Shown here piece after piece: positions 47,523-60,362 of a stretch of DNA of 64,000 nt (position 1 is the stretch's first letter; every line of letters starts with the position of its first letter). Position numbers and translations under genes: made by a program. The stretch comes from Lateolabrax maculatus (lineage: Eukaryota > Chordata > Actinopteri > Acropomatiformes > Lateolabracidae): NCBI GenBank assembly GCA_031216445.1, contig CM062211.1:6419001-6483000 (forward strand), written 5' to 3'. The notes under the pieces were generated by a model that had not been told where the DNA came from, searched no databases, and saw only the letters and a list, made by a program, of their open reading frames with translations.

Positions 47523-48000
47523 AAACCTGCAATAACAGAAACAAGCTGTGAACTCAACGCTGACATATTTTAAGATGATATGGCGAACATGAACAGCTGC
47601 CTAATTACACATTCAGCAGATACGGAGCAACATAAGCATTTATGTAGAGTCGTGTTTCTGGCCACCAGACCAATTGTCCTTTTAGCTCTGTTTTGGTCTC
47701 CACCAACTACTGAGGGAAATGTCTGGCTCTTTAGCAGCATAGTCACCACTATGTCAACACGCCAGTCACTAACTTTTCTGCCCCCTGCTTGGTGCTGGAC
47801 AGGTAGAGTACAGTAGCTTTATCAGAGCTTTTACACTGAAAAAACGGAAACAGCGGCGACCCTAACGCCACTAATTAGAGTGGCGAGAGTGAAGTTATGG
47901 GATTAAAAGACACTAAAATGCTCTGTACAACTGAGAAGAACTGCAGAGTCGAGTGATTATTCTTTGTGAGTTCATCACGGTGAACGACACTTTCACATTA
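47523..48000 (-). mobile_element. Dispersed family 'R' copy, nearly full length
   Basis: Reverse-complement counterpart of 59,899-60,362: acgctgacatatttta, cagcagatacggagcaac, ggtctccaccaactactgag, gctggacaggtagagtaca. No coding frame. Confidence 0.6.
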
Positions 48001-48494
48001 CACAGTCACTTGACCCATTGTTCATATAAATAAATGAGTGCATCTTTAATAATCTTTGTTGTTGTCTAATCTGAGGGTACATACAGTGTGCCCTAATTCT
48101 GACAAAGTTGAGTTCACACTGATACATCTGTGTGGGTATTCCAGTGTGTGGGTATTTTGAAGGGTAGGAGTTAGGTGTGAGGGCTTGTAGTGATGAGAGT
48201 AGAGATTTATGAGACAGACACTGCCAACAAACCGCCACAGGCTAAGCTGTTTCCCTGCACCTGGGACACTTAGCCATTCTTTGTTTTACGTTTACAGCTT
48301 TACTTATCACCCTCATACTTATACTTATTTTCAGGAATGCATAATAACGCAGAACTGGTAGCAGCACAACGTATTCTAAATACCAAACAATCAAATGCTA
48401 AAATAATGTATTTTGAGTACAGATCTGGATTTATTCTATAGGTGAAAGAACAATCTGGCAAGGTGGTCCATAACTACCTTAAAAGCTTTTTTAA

Positions 48495-48512
48495 TTTTTT
48501 TTTTTTTTTTTT
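48495..48512. repeat. Poly(T) tract
   Basis: 18 consecutive T after ttttttaa. Confidence 0.85.
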
Positions 48513-51500
48513 ACAGTCAAACAGTTCAGACTAGCTTCATTTTGAAAAACTGCCTGTGGTTCCAGTGTCAAGCACCTCAGAAATAATCCCAAACAAATTG
48601 CCAATAAGGAGGTAATTGTTGTCTGTGGATGTGGATGAGTCCAGGCTGGTGGAGCACTGACCCCTGGGGATTTTGTACGGGGAGAAAAATGAAGAAAAGG
48701 TGACCTTCCGAGTTTAGTTTAAACCACAGGTGGTTTCCGCTCGTCCTGTCAACACTATCTGACGCTCCAGCCTCGTTGCATTCCTTCACTGTAAGCAGAG
48801 AGAGCTGTGACACGGTGGCTGGTGGCTGCTGTTGCTGGCAGCCTGCAATTATCTTTTCAATTTGTTTGAGCCTGTTTGATCCCTTTTGACAATGTCTGGA
48901 AAGCCCTGTCAGAGTGGACATGAATAACGACATGCACAGATAGATGAATCATGAAGACACAAGTGAAAACATATTACATGAAAACTGACAGATTGACAGA
49001 AACAGAAGCATAAATTACAGTAAGGACTTTAAGGGACAAAAGTAAACAAGATCCACAAAACTGTTGCCATTGTAAGGAAATATTTGTAAACAGCAAACTC
49101 ATTTCACTCGTGTTTATTCATTTTCACAAGTGCAGTGTTTTGTCTCAACGTGTCCAAAAGCAGTATTGTGGCTCAAATCTACATCTTGCTCTATACATTT
49201 TTCTAAAATGCAAAGCACTCACCGTGCTGTTCACTGATCGGTTGTTGTGGTCTCTCTCTTTTTTTCTCTTACTGGCTACAGGAAGCTTCCATATGATTGG
49301 AAGGGTTTACCAAATAGCTACTTTCCGCTCTAAAAAACGCTGAAACATTGGGTCAACCCCCGATGATTTACTCTACCAATCGGACAGAGGCTTTTACCAA
49401 GTGTCTCACAGCCAACTTTGGTATTATCAGCTGGCGTTACACACTTCTGGTGGCAGCTGGTGAAAGCTGGATTTAAAAAGATTGCGCAAAACTGCATTGA
49501 AACTGCAGTGATAGCAAATATAGAAAGTGAGTATAAATGTCACTGACAATTGCAACACTTGAATATATTAAGTAGACACATATAATGAAAAGTATGAAAA
49601 TGAATATATTGAGCCTATTTTAAAAGCTTCCAGGTGTGTAAAAGTTTTATATACATTTTGAAACCAGTCTAAATAAAGCTATTAGACTCAATCATCAGTC
49701 TCCACCTGACCTTTGACCTCTTGGAGAATCAACACTTCAGACACTCCTGGGTCAAACACACTGGCACTGAGTGTGTGCTTGACCCCGACTGTGGGCCAAC
49801 AACAAATACATGCAAACCTGTGTTTTTTCCACTGTTGTTTAACCAATATCTGTTTTTTGAATACCAATACTGATATGATAGAAATTCTCATTAGCAAAAA
49901 TTTGATTTATGTTTCAAATGTAACCCTTTTTACTGTCAAAAATGGGTAGAAAACATAAATGAACAGATGTAGTGTTTATTTGACAAAACACATTTCATTT
50001 TTTTTTTTTTTCTTAAAAGGCCAGATGTATTAGTGTGAAAATGTAGCTTCTCTCATAGGGGGAAAGAGGACAGGATACATATTTTTATTTTTGCCTGTCG
50101 GCTGCCCACCACCCACCTCCAACCCAAATGCAGTTTCAAGGCGTGAGCGATGCCGTCCCTGGGAATGATGGGAAAAGCCTCGTGCTGACATCGAGCAAAC
50201 AAACACTAAAGGTTTTTAATTTCAGGCCAAGCCTGCTGTCGACAGCTCGAACAAATGAAAGCAAAGGAAGGAATGAGAATGGGCGGGGGGACGGAGAAGG
50301 GAAAGACTAACATGACACAGCGCTAATCAAGCCTCTTTCTCTAAAAAGAAGAAATATCTCTCCCCTTTGTTGATGCCGAGAGCTCTTTGTAGAGAACTTA
50401 TCTGATAACAGGGTGTGAGTGTTTTCATAAGTTAACCTCTCCACTATTTACTGAGACCCAGAGCCGCCAAATGGTGTTTGTGAAACCCGCTGTGCTACAT
50501 GGGTCTCACTAAAAGGATTAACACTTCCGAACTAAAGTCTCATCTTGCACTGATTGTTGGCCTACATCTCAATTGGATTTTCAATAACTTCTCTGGGAAG
50601 GAACGTTTGGACCGCGGCAGTTTATATGTTGGCTGGAATGTCGTAGCAATTAACTCATACTTTCTTCATGTGTGCCAGTCATTAATGAGTACAATATGGC
50701 CAGTCCCTCCACATGCAATGAATTCAATCTTGGCTCGATGACTCGTGCTTTTTCCTCATGTGGATTTAAACTTCAACAAAGTGCAGATAGAAATGAAAAT
50801 GGCCGCTTACAAAAGTAAAAGCATTTTGTGTGTTTATTAGCCACCAGAAAGCCAAATCTTTGTAAGTAAAAAGATGTTCATGGGCTTCTGTGTTTTCTCA
50901 AGCTGTTGTCTGACAATAAAAATATTCAATACTGTCGCACACAGTGAACCCTGCGAGCGTGTTCTGGCAGGCAGTGTTGTGCAAACAGCGCTGCTTTTTA
51001 GAACAACTGAGCTGTCGAATATTTATTGTTTGGTTAAGGTTTCAGTGAGAAAATTACGACATCAGTCGGCAGCATAGGAGCAGCTCGGCAAGGTGGGGGG
51101 TTGGGGGGGTTTCCCACTTTCCCCTCAGAGCAGCGCTGTCTGAGCGGGATCAACGCACAGATCTGTCCAGAAAGTCTACATGGAGTGTTGATGGATCGTT
51201 TGTCTTTGGCTGATTCTCTTTGAAACTCAACAGCCTTAAAAAAAAATCGTTAGACTGAAAAAAGCTTCTGAAAGCCATACTGATATTCTTGGTTAGAAGC
51301 AGCTGACATTTTGTGCATTACAATAGTTTTATTGTCGGAGTTTTATTCTTTTCTTTCACTGGAAACTTGATCTCTCGACTGGGATCAGACTGATGAAGTA
51401 TCCACTGATTAAAGGGGCTCATCTTGTAGGAAGTCATTTTTTCCCTCTATTGTTGTTAAATCTGAATTTGAATCATTTTCCAGCCATGTTCAGATCAACA

Positions 51501-51758
51501 GGAAAGAGAGAGAGAGAGAGTTATTGCAGTTTATCAGTGGTGTTGCACCATCAACTTTAATTTAACCTTCTGGTGCCAAACTTTAAACTATAAACTGCTC
51601 CACTAAAGAGACGTAGTTTGCAGACAGGAGTCGATGGTACAAATACATCTTTTGAATACGTACAAACGTATTGTACTATTAGCGACTGAAGCTTAACTAG
51701 CCAGCTACCTTTGCTATTGTGACTGACAAATGCTTCCCAGCTGGCTGCGAGCTACAAT

Positions 51759-52237
51759 AGTTCACCCATGGATGTATTATAAGAACTGGATACTGCACCG
51801 AAAGATGGGGCCTCTTCAGTCCAATAAGAATTGCTCGCTTGGCGCACACTCAAAAAAAAAGTTTCTGGTTTCCGGGTCACTTCCAGGGTATGTGGCCCAC
51901 TGAATATGTGCAGTAGTGTTCATCCCTCTGTCCTGCTCTGGCCTCTGGCCCAGCCGGGCTATGTGATTGGCTCGTAGACAGCGGTGACGTCATTTAGAAT
52001 AAAAATGACTTTTCTGAGCTTCAGAAAAACATTACAAACCCCCATGGTTTAAAAAAGAGTAATAACTGATCTTGTTTATAGCTGGAGGTGTCTTGTGAAC
52101 AGTTTTATAGATGTCTCTTTTACAATGGTGGTCTATGGGGGAAATGCTTTTTGGACTGCAGGCCACTGGGAAAAGTTGGAAGTAAGGTTGAGCAGTGGCG
52201 CCGTATCCAGTTCTTATAATACATCCATGAGTTCACC
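51759..52237. mobile_element. Complete non-autonomous DNA transposon (MITE-like)
   Basis: Perfect 27-bp terminal inverted repeats at 51,767-51,793 and 52,203-52,229. The left one opens CATGGATGTATT and the right one is its exact complement. Both are flanked by an identical 8-bp direct repeat AGTTCACC (51,759-51,766 and 52,230-52,237), the expected target-site duplication. The element is 463 bp and encodes no transposase, so it must have been moved in trans. An 8-bp duplication fits the hAT or P superfamilies; the CATG end is P-like, but I cannot settle which. It contains a consensus CRE (TGACGTCA, 51,985-51,992) and an inverted CCAAT (ATTGG, 51,966-51,970). Perfect repeats suggest a relatively recent insertion. 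Confidence 0.88.
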
Positions 52238-55200
52238 AGCCAATCAGTCTGGTTCAGGACTCGCTGTGTGTTCAGACAGAGCACCATAAAAACTATGTTT
52301 CTTAGCTTTCTAAAAATAAAATACAAAAGCAGAACAATACAGTACTCTACACACCAACCTTCTCAGTTGTTGAACTCAGGCATTCATTTCATTTGTTAAG
52401 TTAACATGATTAAAAATGGTTTAGATAACATCACAAAATACTAAAAACTACTTTCAGACAGAGTGAAACATTATATCAAAGCATCATGCCTGATATTTAA
52501 TGGGCCCATATATCAGTCTAACTCTACTAAAAAAAACTGCTGAGAAATACAAAAATAATCCCTCACAGGCTTAATATGTCATGTGCTCACAGGCCCACCC
52601 AGAAGAGTGACTGCAGCCATTTGTCTTTTTTCATAAGCTATTTTATCATCTGTACTGTTGTGCTGAAAGCGTACACACGTCCTCCCACACTGACTCAGCG
52701 AGCTCCAGATGGAAAACGGAGCCATCTTTCCCCCAGTTCGAGGACGGGCATCTCTGCGCTCTTTTCATAACAAAGATTTTAAAATGTTTTCCAGACTGGA
52801 TGGCAGCAGCCGCTGTGTGGCAACTCCATCAGCGCCTTGGATAATGTCTTGGCACTGCCAGTTCAGTTTCTGAAACATAAATAAGGCTGTTATGAGTGCT
52901 TGCTGGCAGCAGGGGTTCCTGCTGGCCTCCTCCCTTGTTGTCTACGGTCCCCCCTCCCTTGGTCAGGGCAGGGAACGTTCACAAGCTCTTGTTTGCTGAA
53001 AATAGGCAGATGTTTTGACGGCGTGGCTTAATTTGAAGTTTTTTTTTGCTGTCAAGCCTAATAGCTCTATATTCCCATGATATTCCTGTCCAGACGTAAA
53101 GTGTGTCTACAGGGTAATAGATGTGATTTATGGGGCTATAAACTCCAATCACAGCAAAGCATTAATGAAAAGGGTCATCCGATATGAGTGTTATTGCAGA
53201 GTATAAAAGAGACACTCAAAAGTGAAATGAATAATGATTTTAAAGGAGCTAAAGGAGGGAAAAGGGAGAATTCTGTGTAAAAAGAAAGATTGAAAGTCAA
53301 GGTATAGGTGGAAGAAAAGGACAGAAAGAGAAGGAGGAGAGAAGGCAGCAGAGGCTACGTCTATGGCCTGAATTACTATCATTATTGTAATGACTCTGTA
53401 ATGTTTTCTTTCCTGGACCAGTAATTGTTACCAAGCCCGCTGTTCAGAGGTGCAGGTGGACAAATTGCTACCAAGCATTACTTTCCACTATAGCGAGGGG
53501 AACATAATCATTTCCACCATCCAAGCCTCAAACAGAACTTCTCCCTGTCTCAGTTGAACTTCTGGCATTTGTGGTTATTTTACTCACCAAACTATCACCA
53601 TCAAAGCCACATTTCTAAGCACAAAAAACAAAAGACTGTTAGCTTTTACTGTCCCTTGAAACTGGTTGTAGATACATTAAACTTCCTCTTCTACAGTAAA
53701 ACTCTGATAACATACCTGCATAGAATTCATCTAAAATCTATTACAGGAGCATTAAAGATCTTTTACTTAAGGGAATTGCAGATTTTTCCTGAAAATCTGC
53801 CACTTTCCCTGTTCTCCAGCTCTCCACATGGGCCACAGTTGTGTTGTATCCGCATGTATTGACCCTTTTAAACTTCCACGGTCCATATAACCCATATGAA
53901 CCCCCGCCCACCACCACCTGCGGCAAACTGTCCATGACTCTTAAAACCAGCCAGATGTTGCTTTAAGTCTGAGATTTCTCAGCGGTTCCATGACAAGGAC
54001 TTGCAGGATTGATGTAAATTAGTTTGATAATGTGAGTAGATTTTAATGGTTAGGTATGAAGTAGGACTGTTTTTACTTTATTTAATCTAAGAGCAAATTA
54101 AATATTTTTTAACTTACATAATTACTGAAATAATGAAAAGAAAAAAACAGTTCATTGTTTTGCAGGGAACACTAAATGAGCATACTTTGGGAGAGTTTTA
54201 AAGAAAATATCCATCATGTTTCTATTAAAGTATGGTCATTTTATTGTCCTCAACATGCTATTTTTGGTAAAAGTGTTCCTACATTTCCCAGAATGCCCTT
54301 CAACTACCCCCCAGAGAACATGTCAGGACTTGTTGCTTTCAGCAGTTTTAGAAGTAGGAGGAGAAAATGATGAGAGCTGCACTAAAAGCAACAGCAGAGC
54401 AGAATTTTTAAGTATATAAAAAAAAAAGGTTAGTGTCACGCGAGTTCCACCTGTCTTGTGGTTGCATTGCATTTTGGTCTATTTTACACTACTGTTGTAC
54501 AAATCGGTCTCTTTGTCTATGCAATGGATTTGGCACTGTATGATTGCTTCATATTTGTCTACATTTTTAGAAAGAAGCAGACTGTGAGGATTCAACCTGC
54601 TTGGTTTATACAGTACATACAGTTAGGCAAAACAAAATAACAAACTGTAATGCACTCTTACTTTAAATATTTACGCATAGCTGGCCAGAAAATTAACCAT
54701 AATGGCAATTTTGTCATCAATACACACATTCATAGTAGCCAAATATTGAGAAAAATGGGATGACCACCCTTTATAGGATAAGTTATGGGAATGTTTGCCT
54801 TGTGAAGGTTGTCATACAAAAAAAAAAAAAACACTATGAGAATCCATAGAAATGTTCAGGCTACATGGCCAATAACCTTAGCAGAGAGGGTTTTTTCTTA
54901 GCTGTTCGCATATGATTATACAGCGGACACATAAAGCAGCCGAAGTCTTGATCCAGAAACACTTGGGCTCTCCAAAGAACTTGCTGCATGCTACATTCCA
55001 TTTTCAGACCTGAGTGTGACAGAAATGCTTTTTTCCCTTTTTTTTTCCCCCACCAGGAACTTTCTTTTCAGTCCCAGATGGTCCTTCGTTGAGTTCTTGA
55101 AAGTCCTCGCAGGCGAACATACATCAAACGGTGAATTCCACATCTTTTGAAAGTGTTGTAATTACCAGCGTGAAAGCAGCACACATGTGCCGCTCACTGC

Positions 55201-56189
55201 ATCAATCATACAGTAACACCTGATTTTGATCACTTCGCCATGGCTGCAGTGATCGTTCTGACACCCACAAAATGGCTTAGAGTTAAATGCCTGAAAGAGG
55301 AAAACTGGGGTATTAAAAACAGTAATTCTCAGAGAAAAAGCGCAGCCACCAGCTCTCATTGTTTTTATGAAATGAAAAAAACACCCTCACATGAGTAAAT
55401 TGTTTGAATTTTCTTCCCTGCAGTGAATTTGAAAATTGGGCCCTGACATCATAAGAAATAAAACAAAATCTTTGTTTTTGACAACACAATCCACAAATAA
55501 AAACACAAAAATGCAATTTTCTTAGTTTTTGATGACAAAGGGGAGACGCTTTGGGGGAGAAGTTCTGCATTCTCAGACTTGACCACAATGAATGGCTTTA
55601 ATCTCTGTAAACTGTGGTGTGTCTGCACTACACTTCCCATAAATCACCTGTCAATCAAACAGCGGGGGCAGGACTATGAAGTCTTCTTGGATCCTTTATA
55701 GGTAATGCTCTTTTCTTTGACATCCACACTAATATGTTATCGTTGTCAAATGCATAACTTTTGTTATGTTATTGTCCACACTCCTTCGGCGTTTTTCGAA
55801 CCCCTAAAACTGAGACTTTTGGACACCCTACGAGTCTGGACGGGTGGAAACGGAGACCCTTTGAAAACGATGACGCAGACACTCATGTTTGCTTCCTGAT
55901 TGGATCTTATGAGTCTAATTTGTCACGCCCATATCACATGACCCTTTTTAATAAGAAAACAAGGGACATCGGTCTTGACTACAAGTGGTTCGTTTAACAT
56001 GGGTAACGAATTACAGGCATTGCTGACCTTTTTGTCAATACCAGCAGCTGTTGTGCAGTTAAATTATGCATACTATAATGCTGCTACTGCCTACATGCAC
56101 TATTATTCGAGCACCTTGTGACAATTCCCATGACAAGCAGCGTTATCAGCCCTACTGATACTGCTACATGTCTTCAAAACTTTTTGAAA

Positions 56190-56330
56190 ACTGCATTATT
56201 TGATTTTTTGTGCCACTTGGGCGCAGCACAACAACCTATAAACACAACACTGACATACTGTCACTTTATAAAGTTGGTGTGGTGAAGGAGTAAGCAAACA
56301 ACTGCCTACATATCCAGCAACCAATGATTG
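56190..56330 (-). mobile_element. Dispersed family 'R', end fragment
   Basis: Begins aaaactgcattatttgattttt, resembling in the same polarity the opposite element end at 59,899 (aaaactgcactcattgatat), which suggests imperfect terminal inverted repeats. Then aacacaacactgacata. Confidence 0.5.
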
Positions 56331-58023
56331 AGTAGAGCAGCTTTAATTTTTTTATTGGAACCAATGGCTGAAATTGTGAAACATTTCTTTTGTAATGTAA
56401 GAGAAAATATTTTTTTGATCCGGTGGCCGTCACGTGACCTGCAAATCTCCGACTCCACTACGCCAAAATCGCCTCCCAATCCAGTCTTGCTTCTGGGTTT
56501 GCTAAGGGGCCCGGATCCGCCAAGCTTTTTGCTTTGCTTTTTTTGCACGCAGACCAGAAAATGCATCACTTCCTGTTTGAGAGGAAAGAGCTACCAGACA
56601 GCAAATATTTAGAGCACAAAACGGAAAAACTTTGAGTCAATTTAACTTTCAATATCTGGGTGTTCATCCCTTATAACATTTTTAAAGGGCTTCTCTTGGT
56701 ATTCACATGGATTTGACTTGCATTTTTTGCTGGGCATCATTCACATATGTTATTATGCAGCCCCTGGCTTATTGTCTTTGGCCCTCGCCCACCACAATGT
56801 AAGTCACCGAGCCTCACCATGCTGTATATGAGAGACATGTTTCTGGTCAGTGACTCATGCAGCATGTTGAACCATGTGAAACCACAGCTCTGTGCCCTTG
56901 TGTTAGTCTGCCAGGAGGCCTACAGTACTGTCGGAGCGTGCCTTACAAGCCGTTTCCATGCTCTCTCAGCGAGCAAACTTGCAAACAGCTGTGTTTTCCA
57001 TCAGAAGTGGTTTCTGGAGATGTGTTTTTTTCCCCGTCTTCCTGAGGGGGGAGAGGGGAGTGAAAGGATCAGGGGGATTGGGAGGCAGGGTTGCAGATAA
57101 AAGTGAGATGTGCCTCGTACTCAGCGGTACGGTCCGTGCACACGTTTATTAGTAACAAAGTCTTGAATCATGCAGACTAAGATTTACTGCTGGTGGAGAC
57201 AACTTGAGGAAGGTCACCATGGCCTGTGGGGCAAAACCAATCAGAGTGTTTTCTTAACTAATGAACTGTGAGATGAGTCACTTAAACTCACATTAAAGGA
57301 ATTACTTTTTTAGTAAGATGTTTTGTCTTGTTCTGACTTCAGGTTCAGTCTTAAATGTGTGCAGTTTGTTAACTTAATGGGGGATTTAAAAAGAAAACAC
57401 ATAATTCATTCTACCACCACACTGTGTGTGTATTCACATTATATCACATGCACAAGTATGCAAATACAGAATTTAATGTGTACTTACATTGTGAGACTCT
57501 TGCCAGTTCCTGTGGACACTTTACAGGTTAAAAAAATGGATTAAGGTCAGTGAGAAGTGAAGTTTTACCCAGAAGGCTACTTGTGTTGAACAGGAAGCAG
57601 CATCAGAGCGACCTCTAGTGGTCCCACATGCTCGTCCAGTTTGGATTGAGAGAAGGGAAGTCTGTCCAAGCAGGGCATTTTAAACCAGGCCAATTCACAT
57701 ATGAAAGATCTGCTGTGACAGACACTGCGCTAACATGCCGAAGTACATTTTACCACATTCAGTTTGTTTGGCCTGCCATGGAGGATGTTCAGGTTTTTGC
57801 GATATGTCACTTTTTGTAACCTTCAATTTTGTTGAAAGTTGGATGTGGAAACTGACCAAGATAAATGTATAATATAGTTCACCATCAACTTTGTTTAAAG
57901 GGTTCTACTTTCTTTCCTTGGATGTTTTTTTGTTACACATATGTATGGAAAAACTAAGACCTTTAGTCACTTTTTAAGAAATGTGTCTGGAAATGATTAA
58001 ATTGTATCACTGTGAGCCTACTG

Positions 58024-58067
58024 TTTTTGTTTGTTTGTTTGTTTTTAAACAAACAAACAAACAAAAA
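58024..58067. repeat. Palindromic (TTTG)n/(CAAA)n microsatellite
   Basis: Perfect 21-bp arms of TTTG-type and CAAA-type units around a TT loop. Confidence 0.92.
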
Positions 58068-59898
58068 ATAACAGCAAAACTGTAATTGTTCTTAACACTT
58101 GTAACAAATATCTATTAATTTCGGCGTGTGTGTGCTGTATTTATTAAGCTTTTTGCGTGGTCACAACAACCTGCAAAGACAAAATACACAACAGAAACAT
58201 GTTTTGTTGGTCTGCACCTGATTGTTAAACATTCTGGTGCATATTTGTAGTGGTGAATTTGATCATTTCAAAGGGATCGGACTGGGCCGTCTTTCCAAGC
58301 ACTGCTTTTGCCATCGATGCAAAAAAACTCACTCCACTTTGATTCCTCTCTTTATTCGAGAAGTCACCGAAGTTCACTTGAAGATCAATGTGTTTCTCCT
58401 ACTTGACTGTGTGAGGTAACTAGAGTGTGTTCAGGTTATATTCCGAGTGTGTTTACTCTTTAATTGCCTGCTGTCTCAGGCGGTGAAAAGCGCCCGAGCC
58501 GGCAGCTGATCAATAGTCTCTGGTGCAATGTTAAAAGCTGGATAGTGGGCTGATCCTACCTCGCCCTGCGGTGACTAATGAGTGTGATGTGCGGTGAAGA
58601 TACGGGGTCAGAGCCATCCTCACCCTTCTGAATAATGAACCGCATGCGGAGGTACAGCCGGCGCAGGTTAACTCCGGGAAATGATAATTAGACGGAATGC
58701 TTCAAGGGTTCAAGATGTGTTCCCAGATTTAAAGTTCTGCTTTGATGATCAATCGCGACACTGTGACATTAGTTTGTTAATGTTCTAACTTTTCTCAAGA
58801 CCCAAACACTTGCTTGATCCCATGAATCAAATATGGCTTGATCAAAATCTCTAATCCAATGAACCAAGTGCTTATGACCTATGTGACCTTTGATTATAAC
58901 CTCCCTGAAAGAACCAAAATTACACCAAACTGTTAGTCTGGAGCCTTTCAGTTCATTTTAGATTAGTTCATTTAGATCAAATAAAACATGAGCTCGCAGA
59001 TTCTTCTGGTTCCCAGGTTACCAGACCATATGTTACCAGACTGATTTTGACCAACGAAAATCAAATTCAAATCAAACTCTTTACATCCAAATTGCTCGAG
59101 GACACCCTTGACCTTCGAGTTGCCGGATAGTAGCTACCCATGGACAGTATCTCTACTCTCCAGCCCACTCTGCTGTCCCAATTCTTATCTACCATTTCAG
59201 AGACAGGCAAATGTCAGCAAAAAGGATTTCAATCCTCCTCTCACACAGGTCCTCAGTGAAGACATGGTAATCCCTCCAGTTGTGGATGTTCAGGTTCAGC
59301 TGCTACGCCGCTGCCAGAGCTCAACCGTGACAAAGCCGCCAGATTGCAGGACAGTTATCTGGACTCGCGACGCAGGAGACGATACGAGAGGTCAAACTAA
59401 ATTGGCTCACCAGAGAGGGGAGACGACCCTTCAGGCAATCTCCTGCTCCTCCCTTCAATGAATTGGAAGTCCCACCGGCGCTGAGAAGGCCGGCCACATC
59501 TCAAAAATGGGGCAAATAGGAGAACGGGGTGATCTGCTGATGTCCTTGGAGTTTCGAATGACAAAGAATTCAAAGGCAGGAGAGATTTCAGTCTTAGTAG
59601 GCTTCACAGGGCTGCAGGACTCAGATCTTCAGACCACTTCTCTGATGTCTTGGACTATCAAGAACAAGTTCACTCTTCATTTTCCCAACACCAGAATCAA
59701 GGATTTCACCTGCAGAAATTTCAGATTTACCTTAACAATTGTTTAGTCAAATTTGAACTTAGTGTATGTTGATGGGTGTAGTATATTAATGACAGACAGA
59801 CAAAACATCTCCATTTGAGCTCAAGACTCTTTCGTTTATTTCATTAGCTTCTGTTGTTGTTTTGAATCACTCTACAGCTTCTTCAAACTACTTTTTCT

Positions 59899-60362
59899 TA
59901 AAACTGCACTCATTGATATTTTTGGATTAACAAACTATGTGTATTGTGAAAGGTGTCACTCGTACTGACTGACCCACAGAAAATGATACCCGGGCTCTGC
60001 AGTTTCCCCTCAGCTCTACGGAGCGTTTTAGCATCTTTCAGCTCATTGTTTTGGTTTTACAGCCCACAACTTTACTGTTTCGGTTCAGTCTCACTGCTCT
60101 CATCAGACGCATTTCCAACTGCAACAGGCAACCCGTTTTCAAACATCTCTGATAAAACCTCTGTACACTACCTGTCCAGCAGTTGAGCAGGGAGCAGCTA
60201 CAGAGACAAATGTTTCATTCTGGAGTCGGTGGAGACCAAAACAAAGCTAAAGGTAGAGGGATGTGCAAAGTGGCCGTAAACACAACTCCACATGAATGCA
60301 CTTGTTCCTCCATGTCTGCTGGATGAGTAAATAGGATATTGTTAGCCAACACGTTTGCCATA
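59899..60362 (+). mobile_element. Dispersed family 'R' copy
   Basis: Opens aaaactgcactcattgatat; includes cagctctacggagcg, ctctcatcagacgcattt, ctacctgtccagcag, gtcggtggagacca and tccatgtctgctggatg, all shared in order with 11,035-11,515 and 63,671-64,000. Confidence 0.6.

Noticed and set aside
55640..55960. Possible repeat containing ggtggaaacggagaccctttg
   Set aside because: Feels like a fish interspersed repeat, but I found no second copy in the window and no terminal structure.
59108..59461. 117-codon frame in the downstream flank
   Set aside because: No recognisable domain and no splice-site support; could be reconsidered if transcripts exist.
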